Assembly (NCBI GenBank): GCA_023230855.1
Contig: JALNWQ010000021.1
Span: 1 to 59,529 of the forward strand
Length of the DNA stretch: 59,529 nt
Reading direction: 5' to 3'
Origin: Solirubrobacteraceae bacterium
GTDB taxonomy: Bacteria > Actinomycetota > Thermoleophilia > Solirubrobacterales > Solirubrobacteraceae
Under the pieces are notes generated by a model that was not told the DNA's origin, made no database searches, and saw only the letters and a list, made by a program, of their open reading frames with translations. Positions 35,606-45,094 of the stretch are shown in pieces (the stretch's first letter is position 1; every line of letters begins with the position of its first letter). The translations under genes and the position numbers were made by a program.

Positions 35606-37105
35606 ATGACCCGCCTCTTCGACGACGCCGAGCTGTCGCGCCTCGCGACGCCGCTCTCGATCACCCTCGAGCGGGCCGTCGAGGCCCGCGACGCCTCGCT
35701 CCTGCCGTGGATCGCGGAGCAGGCCGATCTGGAGTGCCTGTGGATCTACGACGCCTACGTGCCGTGGATCGGCACCCTGCAGCGACTCATCGTCGACCGC
35801 GGCGGGCAGACCGCCCACGACCTGGCGCTCACCTGGGTGCAGGAGAGCGGCATCCGTCCGTTCGTCCGGCACTTCGAGGGCCTCGACGACCGGGCGCGCG
35901 TCGAGCGCGTCGGCATGATGCTCCGCGCGTCCGGCAGCACGTTCGACGTCGAGGAGCACGACGACGTCGTCCGGTTCCGCCTGTCGTCGTGGGGTCCGGC
36001 GCGGTGGTGGCGGCAGCCGGCGGCGTGGCAGTCCGACGGCGCCAACCGGCACCGCGTCGGCGACCGCGTCGAGTACCCGCGCCACGGCCAGTACGGCCCG
36101 CCGACGAGCTTCCCGACGCTCACCGGCGCCCGTCCGATGACCCGCGGCCGGGCCGAGCTGCCGGCCAACCTCGCGTTCGAGGTCCTCTTCTGGGAGACGG
36201 TGCCGATCGAGCTGTACGGTCGCCCGATCGCGGTCATCGGCCTGGGCGACGGGCCGGACGACCCGGTCACGCTCGACGTGCCCAAGGACGGCGCCGACGT
36301 GCCGAACGAGGTCTACGAGGCCAACGGCCTGGCCAAGCCCCGGGTCGCGACCGGGTCGCCGGCGCAGGGGATCTTCACCGCCGAGGAGCTCGAGCGGATC
36401 GCGACGCCGCTGTCGGTCCGGCTCTCCAACGCCGCCGGGGCGGGGGACTGGGACGCCCTGGCGGCCCTGACCGCGCGGTGGGACGAGGAGCTCGTCATCG
36501 CCAAGGACCCGCTCGGGGTGTCGATCGGCGCGCTTCTGACGTGGATCACGCGCCGCTACGGCGAGGCCGGCCTGGAGCAGGCGCTCGTCGACACCGCCGA
36601 CGTCGTCATGGCGCCGTTCATCCACACCGTGCGCGACATGGACAGCGCCGACTCGATCCGCGCCTGGTCGATCGCCTGGCGCGCGCACGGGTCGACGTTC
36701 TCGATCGAGGAGGAGGACGAGCGGTTCCTCTTCCGCGGGCAGCCGCTCGGGCACTGCGCCCGACTGTGGGCTTCGGCCGAGCCGTACGAGATCCGCCGGG
36801 TGTCCGACGACCGCGTCCGCTACCCGTCGTTCGGGTCCTACGACGCGCCGCACTCGTTCGCCGTCACGCGCGAGCCCCGCCCGATCACGCACGGCAAGGT
36901 CGGCTACCCGGTGTACTCGTGCCACTGCGTGATGCTCCACGAGATCTACCCGATCGACCAGCTCGGTCACCCGCTGTGGGTCGAGGAGCACCCGATCGAC
37001 GACCACGACGGCGACACGGTCCACATCCACTACAAGGACCCGTCGGCGTGGCCGGAGCGGTACTACGAGGCGGTCGGGCGCACGAAGCCCGTGACCGCGG
37101 GGTGA
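35606..37105 (+). CDS. Unknown protein with two tandem related domains
   Basis: The 499-residue protein is an internal duplication: LATPLSITLERAVEARD near residue 13 corresponds to IATPLSVRLSNAAGAGD near 265, and SGSTFDVEEHDD to HGSTFSIEEEDE. Each half is about 240 residues and Trp-rich. The second half has extra Cys/His (YSCHCVMLHEIYP) which the first replaces with EVLFWETVPIE. No signal peptide or membrane segment. I do not recognise the family. It has its own operator-promoter and GGAGGAG before the ATG, so it is clearly expressed with the island. Confidence 0.8.
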   Translation: MTRLFDDAELSRLATPLSITLERAVEARDASLLPWIAEQADLECLWIYDAYVPWIGTLQRLIVDRGGQTAHDLALTWVQESGIRPFVRHFEGLDDRARVERVGMMLRASGSTFDVEEHDDVVRFRLSSWGPARWWRQPAAWQSDGANRHRVGDRVEYPRHGQYGPPTSFPTLTGARPMTRGRAELPANLAFEVLFWETVPIELYGRPIAVIGLGDGPDDPVTLDVPKDGADVPNEVYEANGLAKPRVATGSPAQGIFTAEELERIATPLSVRLSNAAGAGDWDALAALTARWDEELVIAKDPLGVSIGALLTWITRRYGEAGLEQALVDTADVVMAPFIHTVRDMDSADSIRAWSIAWRAHGSTFSIEEEDERFLFRGQPLGHCARLWASAEPYEIRRVSDDRVRYPSFGSYDAPHSFAVTREPRPITHGKVGYPVYSCHCVMLHEIYPIDQLGHPLWVEEHPIDDHDGDTVHIHYKDPSAWPERYYEAVGRTKPVTAG

Positions 37106-37122
37106 ACCCCCACCGATCGCGG

Positions 37123-37177
37123 TTGACAGGGCCGCGGGGCCGCTCGTAGACTGAGGCTGTTTTCGACCCACCGTTTG
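37123..37177 (+). promoter_or_regulatory. Promoter with downstream operator, site 7
   Basis: TTGACA (37123-37128), 18 bp, TAGACT (37147-37152) form a good promoter. The operator, reverse orientation CAAACGGTGGGTCGA (37163-37177), lies just downstream of the expected start of transcription. It controls the P450-SDR operon. Confidence 0.75.
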
Positions 37178-37250
37178 GTCAAAGTCGAGAACGTCCACGG
37201 TCGACGAGCGCGCCCGACCGGGCGCCGGGCCGTCCACGGAGGAGAGAGAG

Positions 37251-38489
37251 ATGGCCACCATCGAGTCCAAGCCGCGATCCGGCGGCTGCCCCGTCAACTA
37301 CCCGACGCTGGCGAGCGTCCCCTGCCCGTACCCGTACTTCGACCAGATGCGGGAGCAGGGCGGGGTGGTGCCCATCCCCGGCCGCGAGAACGAGTTCCTC
37401 GTCGCCGACCACGCGCTGATCGTCCAGGTCACCCGTGACCACGAGCGGTTCTCGAGCCACACGCCGCTCAACGCCGAGGCGCAGCCCGGCTGGGAGCAGA
37501 GCGTCTTCTCGACCGACCCGCCGGAGCACACCCCCAAGCGCAAGGTCGTCCATGCGTCGTTCAAGCCGGGGCGGCTGAAGGACTACAAGCCGAAGGTCCA
37601 GAGGATCGTCGACGACCTCATCGACGCGTTCATCGACCGCGGCCACGCCGACTTCGTCAACGAGTTCTCCGAGCTCATGTCGGCCCGGGTGATGTTCGAG
37701 CTGCTGGGCCTGACGAAGCACCAGCCGGTCGAGGACTGGCTGTGGCTCACCGACATCGACTTCGAGGGTGGCGGCACCCGCTACCTGCCGCAGGAGATGC
37801 AGGAGCGGATCGACGCCGCCGGCGAGCGGTTGCACGTCCAGATGGAGCCGGTCGTCGCGGACCGCATGAAGCACCTCGGCGACGACCTCATGAGCGACGT
37901 CATCCGCGGCCACCGCGAGCTGCGCGGGGACGACGGCGAGGGCGACGACCTCATGTACCTCACCATCGAGTCGACGGTCGTGCTGCTCGGCGGCGTGCTG
38001 ACGACGGCGCACCTCGTCGGCAACGCGATGAAGCTCTTCCTCGACCATCCGGACCAGATGGCGGAGCTGCGCGCCGACCGGTCGCTCATCGTGCCGGCGC
38101 TCGAGGAGGCGCTGCGGTTCGAGTCGGCCCAGCAGTTCATGACCCGGTTCACGACCGAGGACGTCGAGCTCGGCGGCGTGCACATGCCGCGCGGCAGCGT
38201 CGTGCTCGTCGTGTACGCGGCGGCCAACCGCGACCCGCAGAAGTTCGACGACGCCGACCGGTTCGACATCCACCGGCCCAACGTCAAGCGTCACCTGGGC
38301 TTCGGTCACGGCGCGCACTTCTGCGTCGGCGCGCCGCTGGCGAGGCTGGAGGGCGAGCTGGCGTTCAACGCGCTGTTCGACCGGATGAGCGACATCCGCC
38401 TGGCCCCGGGCAAGAACGAGCTCGAGTGGAAGCCGAGCATGTTCACCCGGGGGCTCAAGGAGCTCCACATCGAGTTCGACAAGGCATGA
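37251..38489 (+). CDS. Cytochrome P450
   Basis: The 412-residue soluble P450 has the heme Cys loop FGHGAHFCVGAPLARLEG, the ExxR helix (EEALRFES) and an I-helix LLGGVLTTAHLVG in which the usual acidic-Thr pair is altered to L-T-T. It inserts oxygen into an unactivated C-H, presumably the first attack on the island's substrate, with ferredoxin from elsewhere. GGAGGAGAG lies before the ATG. Its stop overlaps the SDR start (ATGA), so the product alcohol may pass directly to that enzyme. Confidence 0.95.
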   Translation: MATIESKPRSGGCPVNYPTLASVPCPYPYFDQMREQGGVVPIPGRENEFLVADHALIVQVTRDHERFSSHTPLNAEAQPGWEQSVFSTDPPEHTPKRKVVHASFKPGRLKDYKPKVQRIVDDLIDAFIDRGHADFVNEFSELMSARVMFELLGLTKHQPVEDWLWLTDIDFEGGGTRYLPQEMQERIDAAGERLHVQMEPVVADRMKHLGDDLMSDVIRGHRELRGDDGEGDDLMYLTIESTVVLLGGVLTTAHLVGNAMKLFLDHPDQMAELRADRSLIVPALEEALRFESAQQFMTRFTTEDVELGGVHMPRGSVVLVVYAAANRDPQKFDDADRFDIHRPNVKRHLGFGHGAHFCVGAPLARLEGELAFNALFDRMSDIRLAPGKNELEWKPSMFTRGLKELHIEFDKA

Positions 38490-39430
38490 CCGCCCCGGAC
38501 CTCACCGACCGCGTCGCGCTCGTCACCGGCGCGCGACGCGGCCTGGGCCGCGAGTACGCGTTGGAGCTCGCGCGGCTCGGGGCGACCGTCGTCGTCAACG
38601 GGACGCCGGACTCCCCGGGCCTCGAGGACGTCGTCGCCGAGATCGAGGCGCTCGGCGGCGCCGCGGTGGCGTCGCGGCGCGACATCTCCACCCGCGAGGG
38701 CGGGCAGGGCGCCGTCGACGACGCGCTCGACCGGTTCGGCTGCGTCGACGTGCTGGTGAACAACGCCGGGATCCTCCGTCCCGGGATGTTCGAGGACCTC
38801 GACGACGCCAACGTCGAGGCGACGCTGGCCGTCCACCTGAAGAGCCTGTTCCACGTCACCCAGCCGGCGTTGGCGGCGATGCGCGACAGCGGCTACGGGC
38901 GGATCGTCAACACGAGCTCGAACACGGCGTTCGGGATGGCGGGCCTGGCGAGCTACGCGGCGGCGAAGGCCGGCGTGGTCGGGTTCACCCGGTCGTTGGC
39001 GATGGAGTGCGCCGGCGGCGACATCCGCGTGAACGCGGTGATGCCGAACGCGACGACGCCCGCGATGGCGAACGATCCGATCCCGGGGTTCGAGCAGGAC
39101 GAGCGGTTCCTGCAGGCGTTCGCCGGCGTGAGCCACCGGTACGGCACCGATCTGGTGTCGCCCCTCGTCGGGTTCCTCGCGAGCGAGGCGTGCACGATCA
39201 CCGGCGAGACGTTCTCGGCCCTCGGTGGCCGCTACGCCCGCGTGGTGTGGGGGGTGACCGACGGCTGGTTGAGCCCGCCGGACGCCCCGGTGACCCCGGC
39301 CGACGTCGCCGCCCACGTCGACGAGATCATGGATGCCTCGTCGCTCATGCTCCCGTCCTGCATCCAGGACGAGTACGTGGCGATGGCCGAGCGCCTGGCC
39401 ACGACGACCGCCGGGCCCGCCCCCGCCTGA
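38486..39430 (+). CDS. Short-chain dehydrogenase/reductase with C-terminal extension
   Basis: The 314-residue SDR has TGARRGLGREYALELARLG, NNAGILRPG, SSNTAFGMAG and YAAAK. The REYA helix and the 60-residue C-terminal part resemble the dehydrogenase domain of peroxisomal multifunctional enzyme type 2. It is translationally coupled to the P450 gene and probably oxidises the hydroxylated product. The C-terminal HVDEIMDAS is typical of that subgroup. Confidence 0.86.
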   Translation: MTAPDLTDRVALVTGARRGLGREYALELARLGATVVVNGTPDSPGLEDVVAEIEALGGAAVASRRDISTREGGQGAVDDALDRFGCVDVLVNNAGILRPGMFEDLDDANVEATLAVHLKSLFHVTQPALAAMRDSGYGRIVNTSSNTAFGMAGLASYAAAKAGVVGFTRSLAMECAGGDIRVNAVMPNATTPAMANDPIPGFEQDERFLQAFAGVSHRYGTDLVSPLVGFLASEACTITGETFSALGGRYARVVWGVTDGWLSPPDAPVTPADVAAHVDEIMDASSLMLPSCIQDEYVAMAERLATTTAGPAPA

Positions 39431-39665
39431 GCGGCACCGATCCTCCGGGCGTGGGCCGTCTCCTCCTCCGGCCCGCGCCCCGGGGCGGCACGACCCGACG
39501 ACGCGACGTCGGGGACGCCCGGACCCCCGGTCGCGGACGGCGGCGACGGTGTCTCCGCCGGACGCGGCCGGGGACGCGGGTGGGGATCGCCGTTGCCCTC
39601 CGTGGCGTCATGCGTCAGATTGGGGCGAGGGCCACCGTCCTCCGTGGTGTCGAGCAGGAGTTCCC

Positions 39666-40532
39666 TTGTCCAGAGAGATCCGCATCACGATTCCGACGGG
39701 GCGCCTGCCCCTCCTCCTCACGGGCGTCGTCGTCCTGGTGATCGTCGCTGCGGTCGTCGTCGCCGTCACGGGCGGCGACGGACGATCATCGGACGACTCG
39801 CGTACGGCCACCATGACCGGGCCACGAACCGATCGGCAGCTGGCGTCCTGCGTCGGCCGATGGAACGAATCGCTCCCCGCCACCCCAGGGCGCGCGGCGG
39901 AGTTCTCCGTGTTCCTCTTCGAGGACGGCAAGTGCGGCGTGTCGCTCATCCCGGCCGGGGCACAGGGCGTGTGGGCCTGGCGGGGCGGACGGTTCGAGCC
40001 CTACCTCTTCGTCCGCGCAAACGGGGCGGGCCAGGGCCTGAGCGCCCAAACCCTGCAGACCGCCACGGCCATCCACCGCGAGGCCTCCCGCAACGTCAAC
40101 GCGCGGCTCGGTGCCGACGGGCGCCTGGAGCTCCTCGACGGCTCGCCACTCGTCCGGGTGGCGGCGTCCTCGCGGGCGATGGTCGACGACGCCGCCCGCG
40201 GCACCGTCGTCGACGGCGTCCCCTACGCCATCGACGCCGCCGAGTGGAACGCCCTCGACCTCGACGGCCGACTCGAGGCCGTCTCCGCGTTCGTCGTCGA
40301 CCGCAACTGCCTCCACGCGGCCGACGCCATCGGCCGGGCGCTTCGCGACGGCGACTTCGTCGTCGTCGGTGACAGCACGGAGAGCACGCTCGACCACTGG
40401 TGCTCGCACGGCGAGGGGCCGGCCCGCGCTGGTGCGACCGACGATGGCGGGACCGACGACCGCGCGGGCACGCCCACCGGCGCCGAGGGATTCCACGTCG
40501 GTGACGCTTCGCCTCCAGCCAGGGACCGGTGA
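39666..40532 (+). CDS. Membrane-anchored protein of unknown function
   Basis: The 288-residue protein starts with a TTG (39666) placed seven bases after CAGGAG. A single hydrophobic segment LPLLLTGVVVLVIVAAVVVAV (about residues 13-33) anchors it; the rest is extracytoplasmic and has single Cys at CVGRW, KCGV, NCLH and WCSHG. No known domain recognised. It is the first of three overlapping genes (next start GTGA) that interrupt the catabolic island and have no regulon operator. Confidence 0.65.
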   Translation: MSREIRITIPTGRLPLLLTGVVVLVIVAAVVVAVTGGDGRSSDDSRTATMTGPRTDRQLASCVGRWNESLPATPGRAAEFSVFLFEDGKCGVSLIPAGAQGVWAWRGGRFEPYLFVRANGAGQGLSAQTLQTATAIHREASRNVNARLGADGRLELLDGSPLVRVAASSRAMVDDAARGTVVDGVPYAIDAAEWNALDLDGRLEAVSAFVVDRNCLHAADAIGRALRDGDFVVVGDSTESTLDHWCSHGEGPARAGATDDGGTDDRAGTPTGAEGFHVGDASPPARDR

Positions 40533-40798
40533 AGGGACTCCAGCCCTGCCGGATCGCCTCCGGGTGGTTCACGTACGCGGACGATCCGAATCACTGCGAG
40601 CTCGCCTACGCCTTGGGCGACCTCGTCAACACCCACGGCGCCACGCCCGACCCGGACGACATGCTCGAGACGCCCCACGGCGTCGCCCGGTGCGAGCTCG
40701 TGGACCCCTCCGTCCCGTACGTCAGGTGCCGCCCGGGAGGCGGCGGGCTCATCGGCATGCTGCTCACCGAGCACCTCTCGGCCCACGTCCAGGAGTGA
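40529..40798 (+). CDS. Small protein of unknown function
   Basis: The 89-residue protein starts with GTG overlapping the previous stop. It has Cys residues at positions 7, 23, 54 and 67 and a PGGGGLIGMLL stretch. No signal or fold recognised. Its coupling with the anchored protein upstream and the secreted protein downstream suggests a small extracytoplasmic complex, but that is inference. Confidence 0.55.
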   Translation: MKGLQPCRIASGWFTYADDPNHCELAYALGDLVNTHGATPDPDDMLETPHGVARCELVDPSVPYVRCRPGGGGLIGMLLTEHLSAHVQE

Positions 40799-40801
40799 CC
40801 C

Positions 40802-41704
40802 TTGCGATCACGGACCTGCATCACCACCACGCTCATCGCCGTCGCGTTGCTCCTCGCCGGCCCCGCCACGGTGGCGTCCGGCGCCGCCAAGCGCCGGACG
40901 GTCTCCGCCGTCGTCGCCACCGCGTTGCGGAATCCGTCGCACGTGCACGACGGATGCGTCCCCGCGATGGTGTCGATCCCCGCGCCGACGAACGTGCGAG
41001 GGCTCGCACCTGCACCGGACTTCGAGGTCGGCGAGTCCTTGTGGGAGCGCGGCGAGCCGGCATGGAGGATCAAGAACGTCCACGTGTCCCCGACGGAGGC
41101 CACGTGGGAGCTCCACCCGCTCGCCGCGTGTCGCCACGATCCCGCGGATCCCGGGTGGTACCTGTCGCTCCAGGGCCGAGCGCGATCGAAGCGTTACGAG
41201 CTACTCGCGCCCGCCGGTCAACCGGTGCGACGCATCGCCGGGTTCCGCGTCGACGGCGTGACGCGGGCGACCGCCCCGACCGCGCGCCGGGCCATCCGCG
41301 CCCTCGGTCGACCGTCCCGGATCAAGCGCGGCCGCGCGCCCCGCGGCGGTTGGCCGACGTCGTGCACGATCACGTGGAACCGGTTGGGCCTGCGGATCGA
41401 GTTCAACAACTACGGCTGGACCCGCGACATCTGCAAGGGCGGGTTCGCGCAGCACGGCACCATCACCCGCATGGACCGGTGGGCGATCCGCGTGGGTGAC
41501 GACCTGGCCGTGACGCGCGAGACGCCCCTCCACATGCTCGACTGGATGGGCCACGTCGACCGCGAGGACGGGGCCTGGGTGCTCGACCGCTACCGGACCC
41601 CGTACGGCGACCAGGGCCTCTACCCGTCGATCGCCCTGTACGCCACGACGGTCCGGCACCCGATCCGGCGGGCCACGTTCTGGATCGGCAAGGCCGGCGA
41701 CTGA
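40802..41704 (+). CDS. Secreted protein of unknown function
   Basis: The 300-residue protein begins at TTG 40802, eight bases after CAGGAG, with a signal peptide (ITTTLIAVALLLAGPATVASGA). The mature part contains four Cys in two groups (DGCVPA, AACRHD; TSCTIT, DICKGG), consistent with disulfides. I do not recognise a domain. It is last in the three-gene unit, and a hairpin follows. Confidence 0.65.
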   Translation: MRSRTCITTTLIAVALLLAGPATVASGAAKRRTVSAVVATALRNPSHVHDGCVPAMVSIPAPTNVRGLAPAPDFEVGESLWERGEPAWRIKNVHVSPTEATWELHPLAACRHDPADPGWYLSLQGRARSKRYELLAPAGQPVRRIAGFRVDGVTRATAPTARRAIRALGRPSRIKRGRAPRGGWPTSCTITWNRLGLRIEFNNYGWTRDICKGGFAQHGTITRMDRWAIRVGDDLAVTRETPLHMLDWMGHVDREDGAWVLDRYRTPYGDQGLYPSIALYATTVRHPIRRATFWIGKAGD

Positions 41705-41719
41705 CCCGGCGCGGGATCC

Positions 41720-41761
41720 TCGCGCGAGCACCTCGACCTCGCGGTCGTCGGGCTCGCGCGA
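41720..41761. terminator. Bidirectional hairpin between convergent genes
   Basis: TCGCGCGAGC (41720-41729) pairs perfectly with GCTCGCGCGA (41752-41761); inside the loop CGACC and GGTCG form a second short stem. It lies 15 bp after the secreted-protein stop and 10 bp from the acyl-CoA synthetase stop, so it may end both transcripts. Confidence 0.55.
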
Positions 41762-41770
41762 CGGGCCGGC

Positions 41771-43888
41771 TCAGCCCTCGATCGCCTCCGTGATCAACAG
41801 CGCGTCGACCGCGGTCGCGCCCTCGCCCCGCGGATGCACGATCAGCGGGTTGACCTCGACGGCCTCGAGGGTGTCGCCGACGGCGACCGCGGCTCGGGCG
41901 ATGCCCTCGATGGCGGTCACCGCCGCGTCCAGGTCGGCGGCGGCGTCTCCGCGGTAGCCGGCCAGCAGCGGGGCGGCGGCGGACTCGGCGAGCATCGCGG
42001 CGGCGTCGCCCTCGCGCAGCGGGAGCATGCGGCGGGCCACGCCGGAGCCGAGCTCGGCGAGGATGCCGCCCGCGCCGACGACGATGACCGGGCCCAGGAC
42101 CGGGTCGCGGCGCACGCCGACGATGAGCTCCACGCCCTTGCCGGCCATCCGCTGCACGATCGAGCCCTCGGGGGTCGCGCCGGCGCGGCGCGCGGCGTCG
42201 ACGACCCGGTCGTGGGCGGCGGCGACGTCGGCGTCGCCGCGCACCCCGACGACGACCGCGCCGGCGTCGCTCTTGTGCTGCAGGTCGCGCGCCGACGCCT
42301 TCACCACGACGTCCACGTCACCCATCGCGCGGGCGGCCGCGGCGGCCTCCTCGGCGGTCGCGCACACCCGGCTCTCGGCCACCGGCACCCCGGTCCCGTC
42401 CAACAGGGCCAGCGCCTCGTGCTCGGTCACCGCGGTGCCGGCCGCCACGGCGATCGGGCCGGCGGCGGTGATCGTCGGGGCGGTGCCCAGCGTCGTGCTC
42501 GCCTCGTGCCGGGCGCGCAGCGCGCGCATGCAGCGCTCGGCGTCCTCGAACACCGCCACCCCGGCCCGGGCCAGGGTGCGCCGTGCCGGACCGGCCATCT
42601 CGCCGGCGGTCCACAGCACGGCCAGGCCGTTCACGTCGGAGTCGAGGATGAGCCCGGCCAGGCGGTTGCTCACCTCCAACGGGTGCACGGTGAGCACCAT
42701 CACCGCGGTGTCGAACTCCGGCGCCTCGGTGAACGCGCGCAGCGACTCGTGGAAGATCTCCGGCTTCTCGGAGAACATGCCGCTCATGTCGGCGGGGTTC
42801 CCGATCGCGGCGAAGTCCGGCAGGATCGCCTCGAGCCGGGCGTGGGTGGCATCGGTGATCGGCGGCAGCTCCAGGCCGGAGCGCTCCGCCGCCTCGGTGG
42901 CGACGATCCCGGCCCCGCCGGACGTCGTGATGATCCCGACGGTGCCGTCCTTCGCCGGCCCGAGCCGCTCGAGCGCGACCGCGCAGTCGATGAGCTCGTC
43001 GAACCCGCTGACGCAGACCGCGCCGTGGGAGCGCAGGTAGGTCAGCGCGACGTCGTGGTCGCTGGCCAGCGACCCGGTGTGCGCCGCGCTCGCGCGGGCG
43101 GCGATGTCGGTGCCGCCGGCCTTGAGCACCACCAGCGGCTTGCCGGCGGCGCGCAGCGCGTCCATCCCGGCCGACAGCGCCTCGACGTCGCGGATGCCCT
43201 CGAGGAACACCGTGGCGACCTTCGTCTCGTCGTCCTGGGCGAACCACGTCAGGACCTCGCCGACCTGCACGTCGACCTCGTTGCCGGTGCAGACCGCCAT
43301 CCGGATGCCGACCCCGTCGTCTTGGGCCCGCTCGACGATGAGCCCCGCCGCGCCACCGGACTGCGACACGAGCGAGATGCCGCCCGGCACGAGCTCCTCG
43401 CGGAACCCGACCCCGGACGCGATCGCGCACGTCGCGTCGTTGACGTTGATGAGCCCCGGGCTGTTGGGCCCGAGCACCCGCAGATCCGATCCGGCGACGA
43501 CCTCGGCGAGCTCGGCCTCCAGGGCCGCGCCCTCCTCGCCCATCTCGGAGAACCCGGACGTGAACACCGCCGCGGCGCCGACCCCGGCGTCGCGGCACTC
43601 GACGAGCGCGTCGCGGACGAGCTCGCGCGGAAGCGACACGATCGCCAGGTCGATCGGGCCGTCCTGCGACGCGGCCCCCACCGACGGAGCGCACGGCAGG
43701 TCGAGGATGACGTCGCGGCGCGGGTTGACCGGCACGATCCGACCGCTGAACCCGTGACGCTGCAGGCCGGTGATGAACCGGCCCGACAGCGCGCCGGGGC
43801 GGGAGGAGGCGCCGAGCACCGCCACCGACCGCGGACGGAACGCGCGCTCCAGGCCTCGGGTGGTGGTCGTGGACGGGACGGCGGTCAT
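41771..43888 (-). CDS. ADP-forming acyl-CoA synthetase (acetate--CoA ligase family)
   Basis: The 705-residue protein has the CoA-binding domain (FRPRSVAVLGASSRPGALSG), two succinyl-CoA-ligase-like domains (LGPNSPGLINV, SLVSQSGGAAGLI, ARASAAHTGSLASD with the phospho-His) and a C-terminal ATP-grasp (VVKASARDLQHKSDAGAVVV, GVELIVGVRRDPVLGPV). It couples ATP (ADP + Pi) to formation of an acyl-CoA. ATG at 43888 overlaps the stop of the unknown gene upstream. In the operon with a ketone-carboxylase-like pair, the likely substrate is the carboxylation product, a 3-oxo acid. Confidence 0.9.
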   Translation of the reverse strand: MTAVPSTTTTRGLERAFRPRSVAVLGASSRPGALSGRFITGLQRHGFSGRIVPVNPRRDVILDLPCAPSVGAASQDGPIDLAIVSLPRELVRDALVECRDAGVGAAAVFTSGFSEMGEEGAALEAELAEVVAGSDLRVLGPNSPGLINVNDATCAIASGVGFREELVPGGISLVSQSGGAAGLIVERAQDDGVGIRMAVCTGNEVDVQVGEVLTWFAQDDETKVATVFLEGIRDVEALSAGMDALRAAGKPLVVLKAGGTDIAARASAAHTGSLASDHDVALTYLRSHGAVCVSGFDELIDCAVALERLGPAKDGTVGIITTSGGAGIVATEAAERSGLELPPITDATHARLEAILPDFAAIGNPADMSGMFSEKPEIFHESLRAFTEAPEFDTAVMVLTVHPLEVSNRLAGLILDSDVNGLAVLWTAGEMAGPARRTLARAGVAVFEDAERCMRALRARHEASTTLGTAPTITAAGPIAVAAGTAVTEHEALALLDGTGVPVAESRVCATAEEAAAAARAMGDVDVVVKASARDLQHKSDAGAVVVGVRGDADVAAAHDRVVDAARRAGATPEGSIVQRMAGKGVELIVGVRRDPVLGPVIVVGAGGILAELGSGVARRMLPLREGDAAAMLAESAAAPLLAGYRGDAAADLDAAVTAIEGIARAAVAVGDTLEAVEVNPLIVHPRGEGATAVDALLITEAIEG

Positions 43889-45093
43889 CGGGGCTCCGTG
43901 GTCGTGGGGGTCGCCGGCGCGCCGATGCGGGGCGCGTCCGGCCCCGGGTCGGCGTGGGCCGGCCAGTAGAAGGTCGTGTCGGGGTCGCCCATGTGCGCCC
44001 ACATGCTCGGCACCTCGTCGCTGCCCGCGAGCGCGTCGACGAACCGCTCGGCGGTGGCGGAGAAGTCCGCGGCGATCCGGGTGAACGCGTCCGCCTCGCC
44101 GGCGAGGGTGAAGAACGGCGCGACGTGGTTGGCGAACAGCGGTCCGCCGTAGGTGATCTTGAACCGGTCGTCCCAGCCGACCGCGCGCAGGTACAGCTCC
44201 TGCTGGGCGGCGGTGGCGGCCTGCTCGACCTGCTCGATCTCGGCGTCGTCGAGGGCGCGCAGGCCGTCCGGTCCCGCCACGACGACCCGGGCGTGGGTGA
44301 CGCGCTCGGCGAAGTCCGGCGGGTCGACGACCATGCTGCCGAAGAGGTCGCAGCCGATCCGCACGTCGCGGGCGCCGTAGAGGATCGCCACCGCCGGGAA
44401 CGGACCCTGGGCGTCGGTGTCGGCCCACGGGAGCGGGCTGCGGGACAGGTCGTTGTACTCCTGGACGAAGAGCGTGGACCCGTCGGGACGCGGGTACGGG
44501 CCGTGCCCGAAGATCCCGTCGCGCTGCTCACCGTGGAGGATGAAGCAGTAGAGCTGGAGCGTCGCCGCGAACCGGCGCAGCGTCGCGATCCGCTCCTGCG
44601 ACACGGGCTCGAGCAGCGCCTCGGCCTCGGCGACGGTGGCGTCGTCGAGGATGCGCAGCACGCCACCGGCGGCCTCGGGCAGCACCGCGTCGTCGCCGCG
44701 GTAGGCCCGCATGAGCCGTCCCCAGAACCCGATGACCGTCGTCAGGCCGTCGAGGTCCTCCGCGAACGGCTCGTCGGGCCCGATGCCGGCGTCGAGCAGG
44801 TGCTGCTGACGGGCGGCGAGGTAGCCGCACGCGAGCATGAACGCCTGCATCGCGTAGGGCCGTGACCCGACCCGGCGCATCCGCCGGCCCAGCTCCTCGG
44901 GCGGGCAGAGCGCCTCGAGCTCGCGGACGAGGCGCGGCCCGTGCTCGTAGATCGCCTCCCAGCCGAGCGACGAGCGCCGGGGGAGGTCGAACAGCACGCT
45001 CTTCATGCTCGTCCGGCGCTCGGCGCGCATGGTGTGCTCATGCGCGGTCGAGAACGCGGCGATGAGCGCGTTGACCTCCCCCAGCGACGTCAT
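43885..45093 (-). CDS. Unknown protein in the carboxylase operon
   Basis: The 402-residue protein is mostly alpha-helical at the N-terminus (residues 1-170) with LGEVNALIAAFSTAHEHTMRAERRTS at the start, and has no signal peptide. I do not recognise a domain. The segments WGRLMRAYRG, FGHGPYPRPDGST and VGWDDRFKITYGGPLFANHV seem distinctive. It lies one base after hyuA-like and overlaps the CoA ligase. Some ketone carboxylases carry extra subunits of unknown role, which it may replace. Confidence 0.75.
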   Translation of the reverse strand: MTSLGEVNALIAAFSTAHEHTMRAERRTSMKSVLFDLPRRSSLGWEAIYEHGPRLVRELEALCPPEELGRRMRRVGSRPYAMQAFMLACGYLAARQQHLLDAGIGPDEPFAEDLDGLTTVIGFWGRLMRAYRGDDAVLPEAAGGVLRILDDATVAEAEALLEPVSQERIATLRRFAATLQLYCFILHGEQRDGIFGHGPYPRPDGSTLFVQEYNDLSRSPLPWADTDAQGPFPAVAILYGARDVRIGCDLFGSMVVDPPDFAERVTHARVVVAGPDGLRALDDAEIEQVEQAATAAQQELYLRAVGWDDRFKITYGGPLFANHVAPFFTLAGEADAFTRIAADFSATAERFVDALAGSDEVPSMWAHMGDPDTTFYWPAHADPGPDAPRIGAPATPTTTEPR

Positions 45094-45094
45094 G

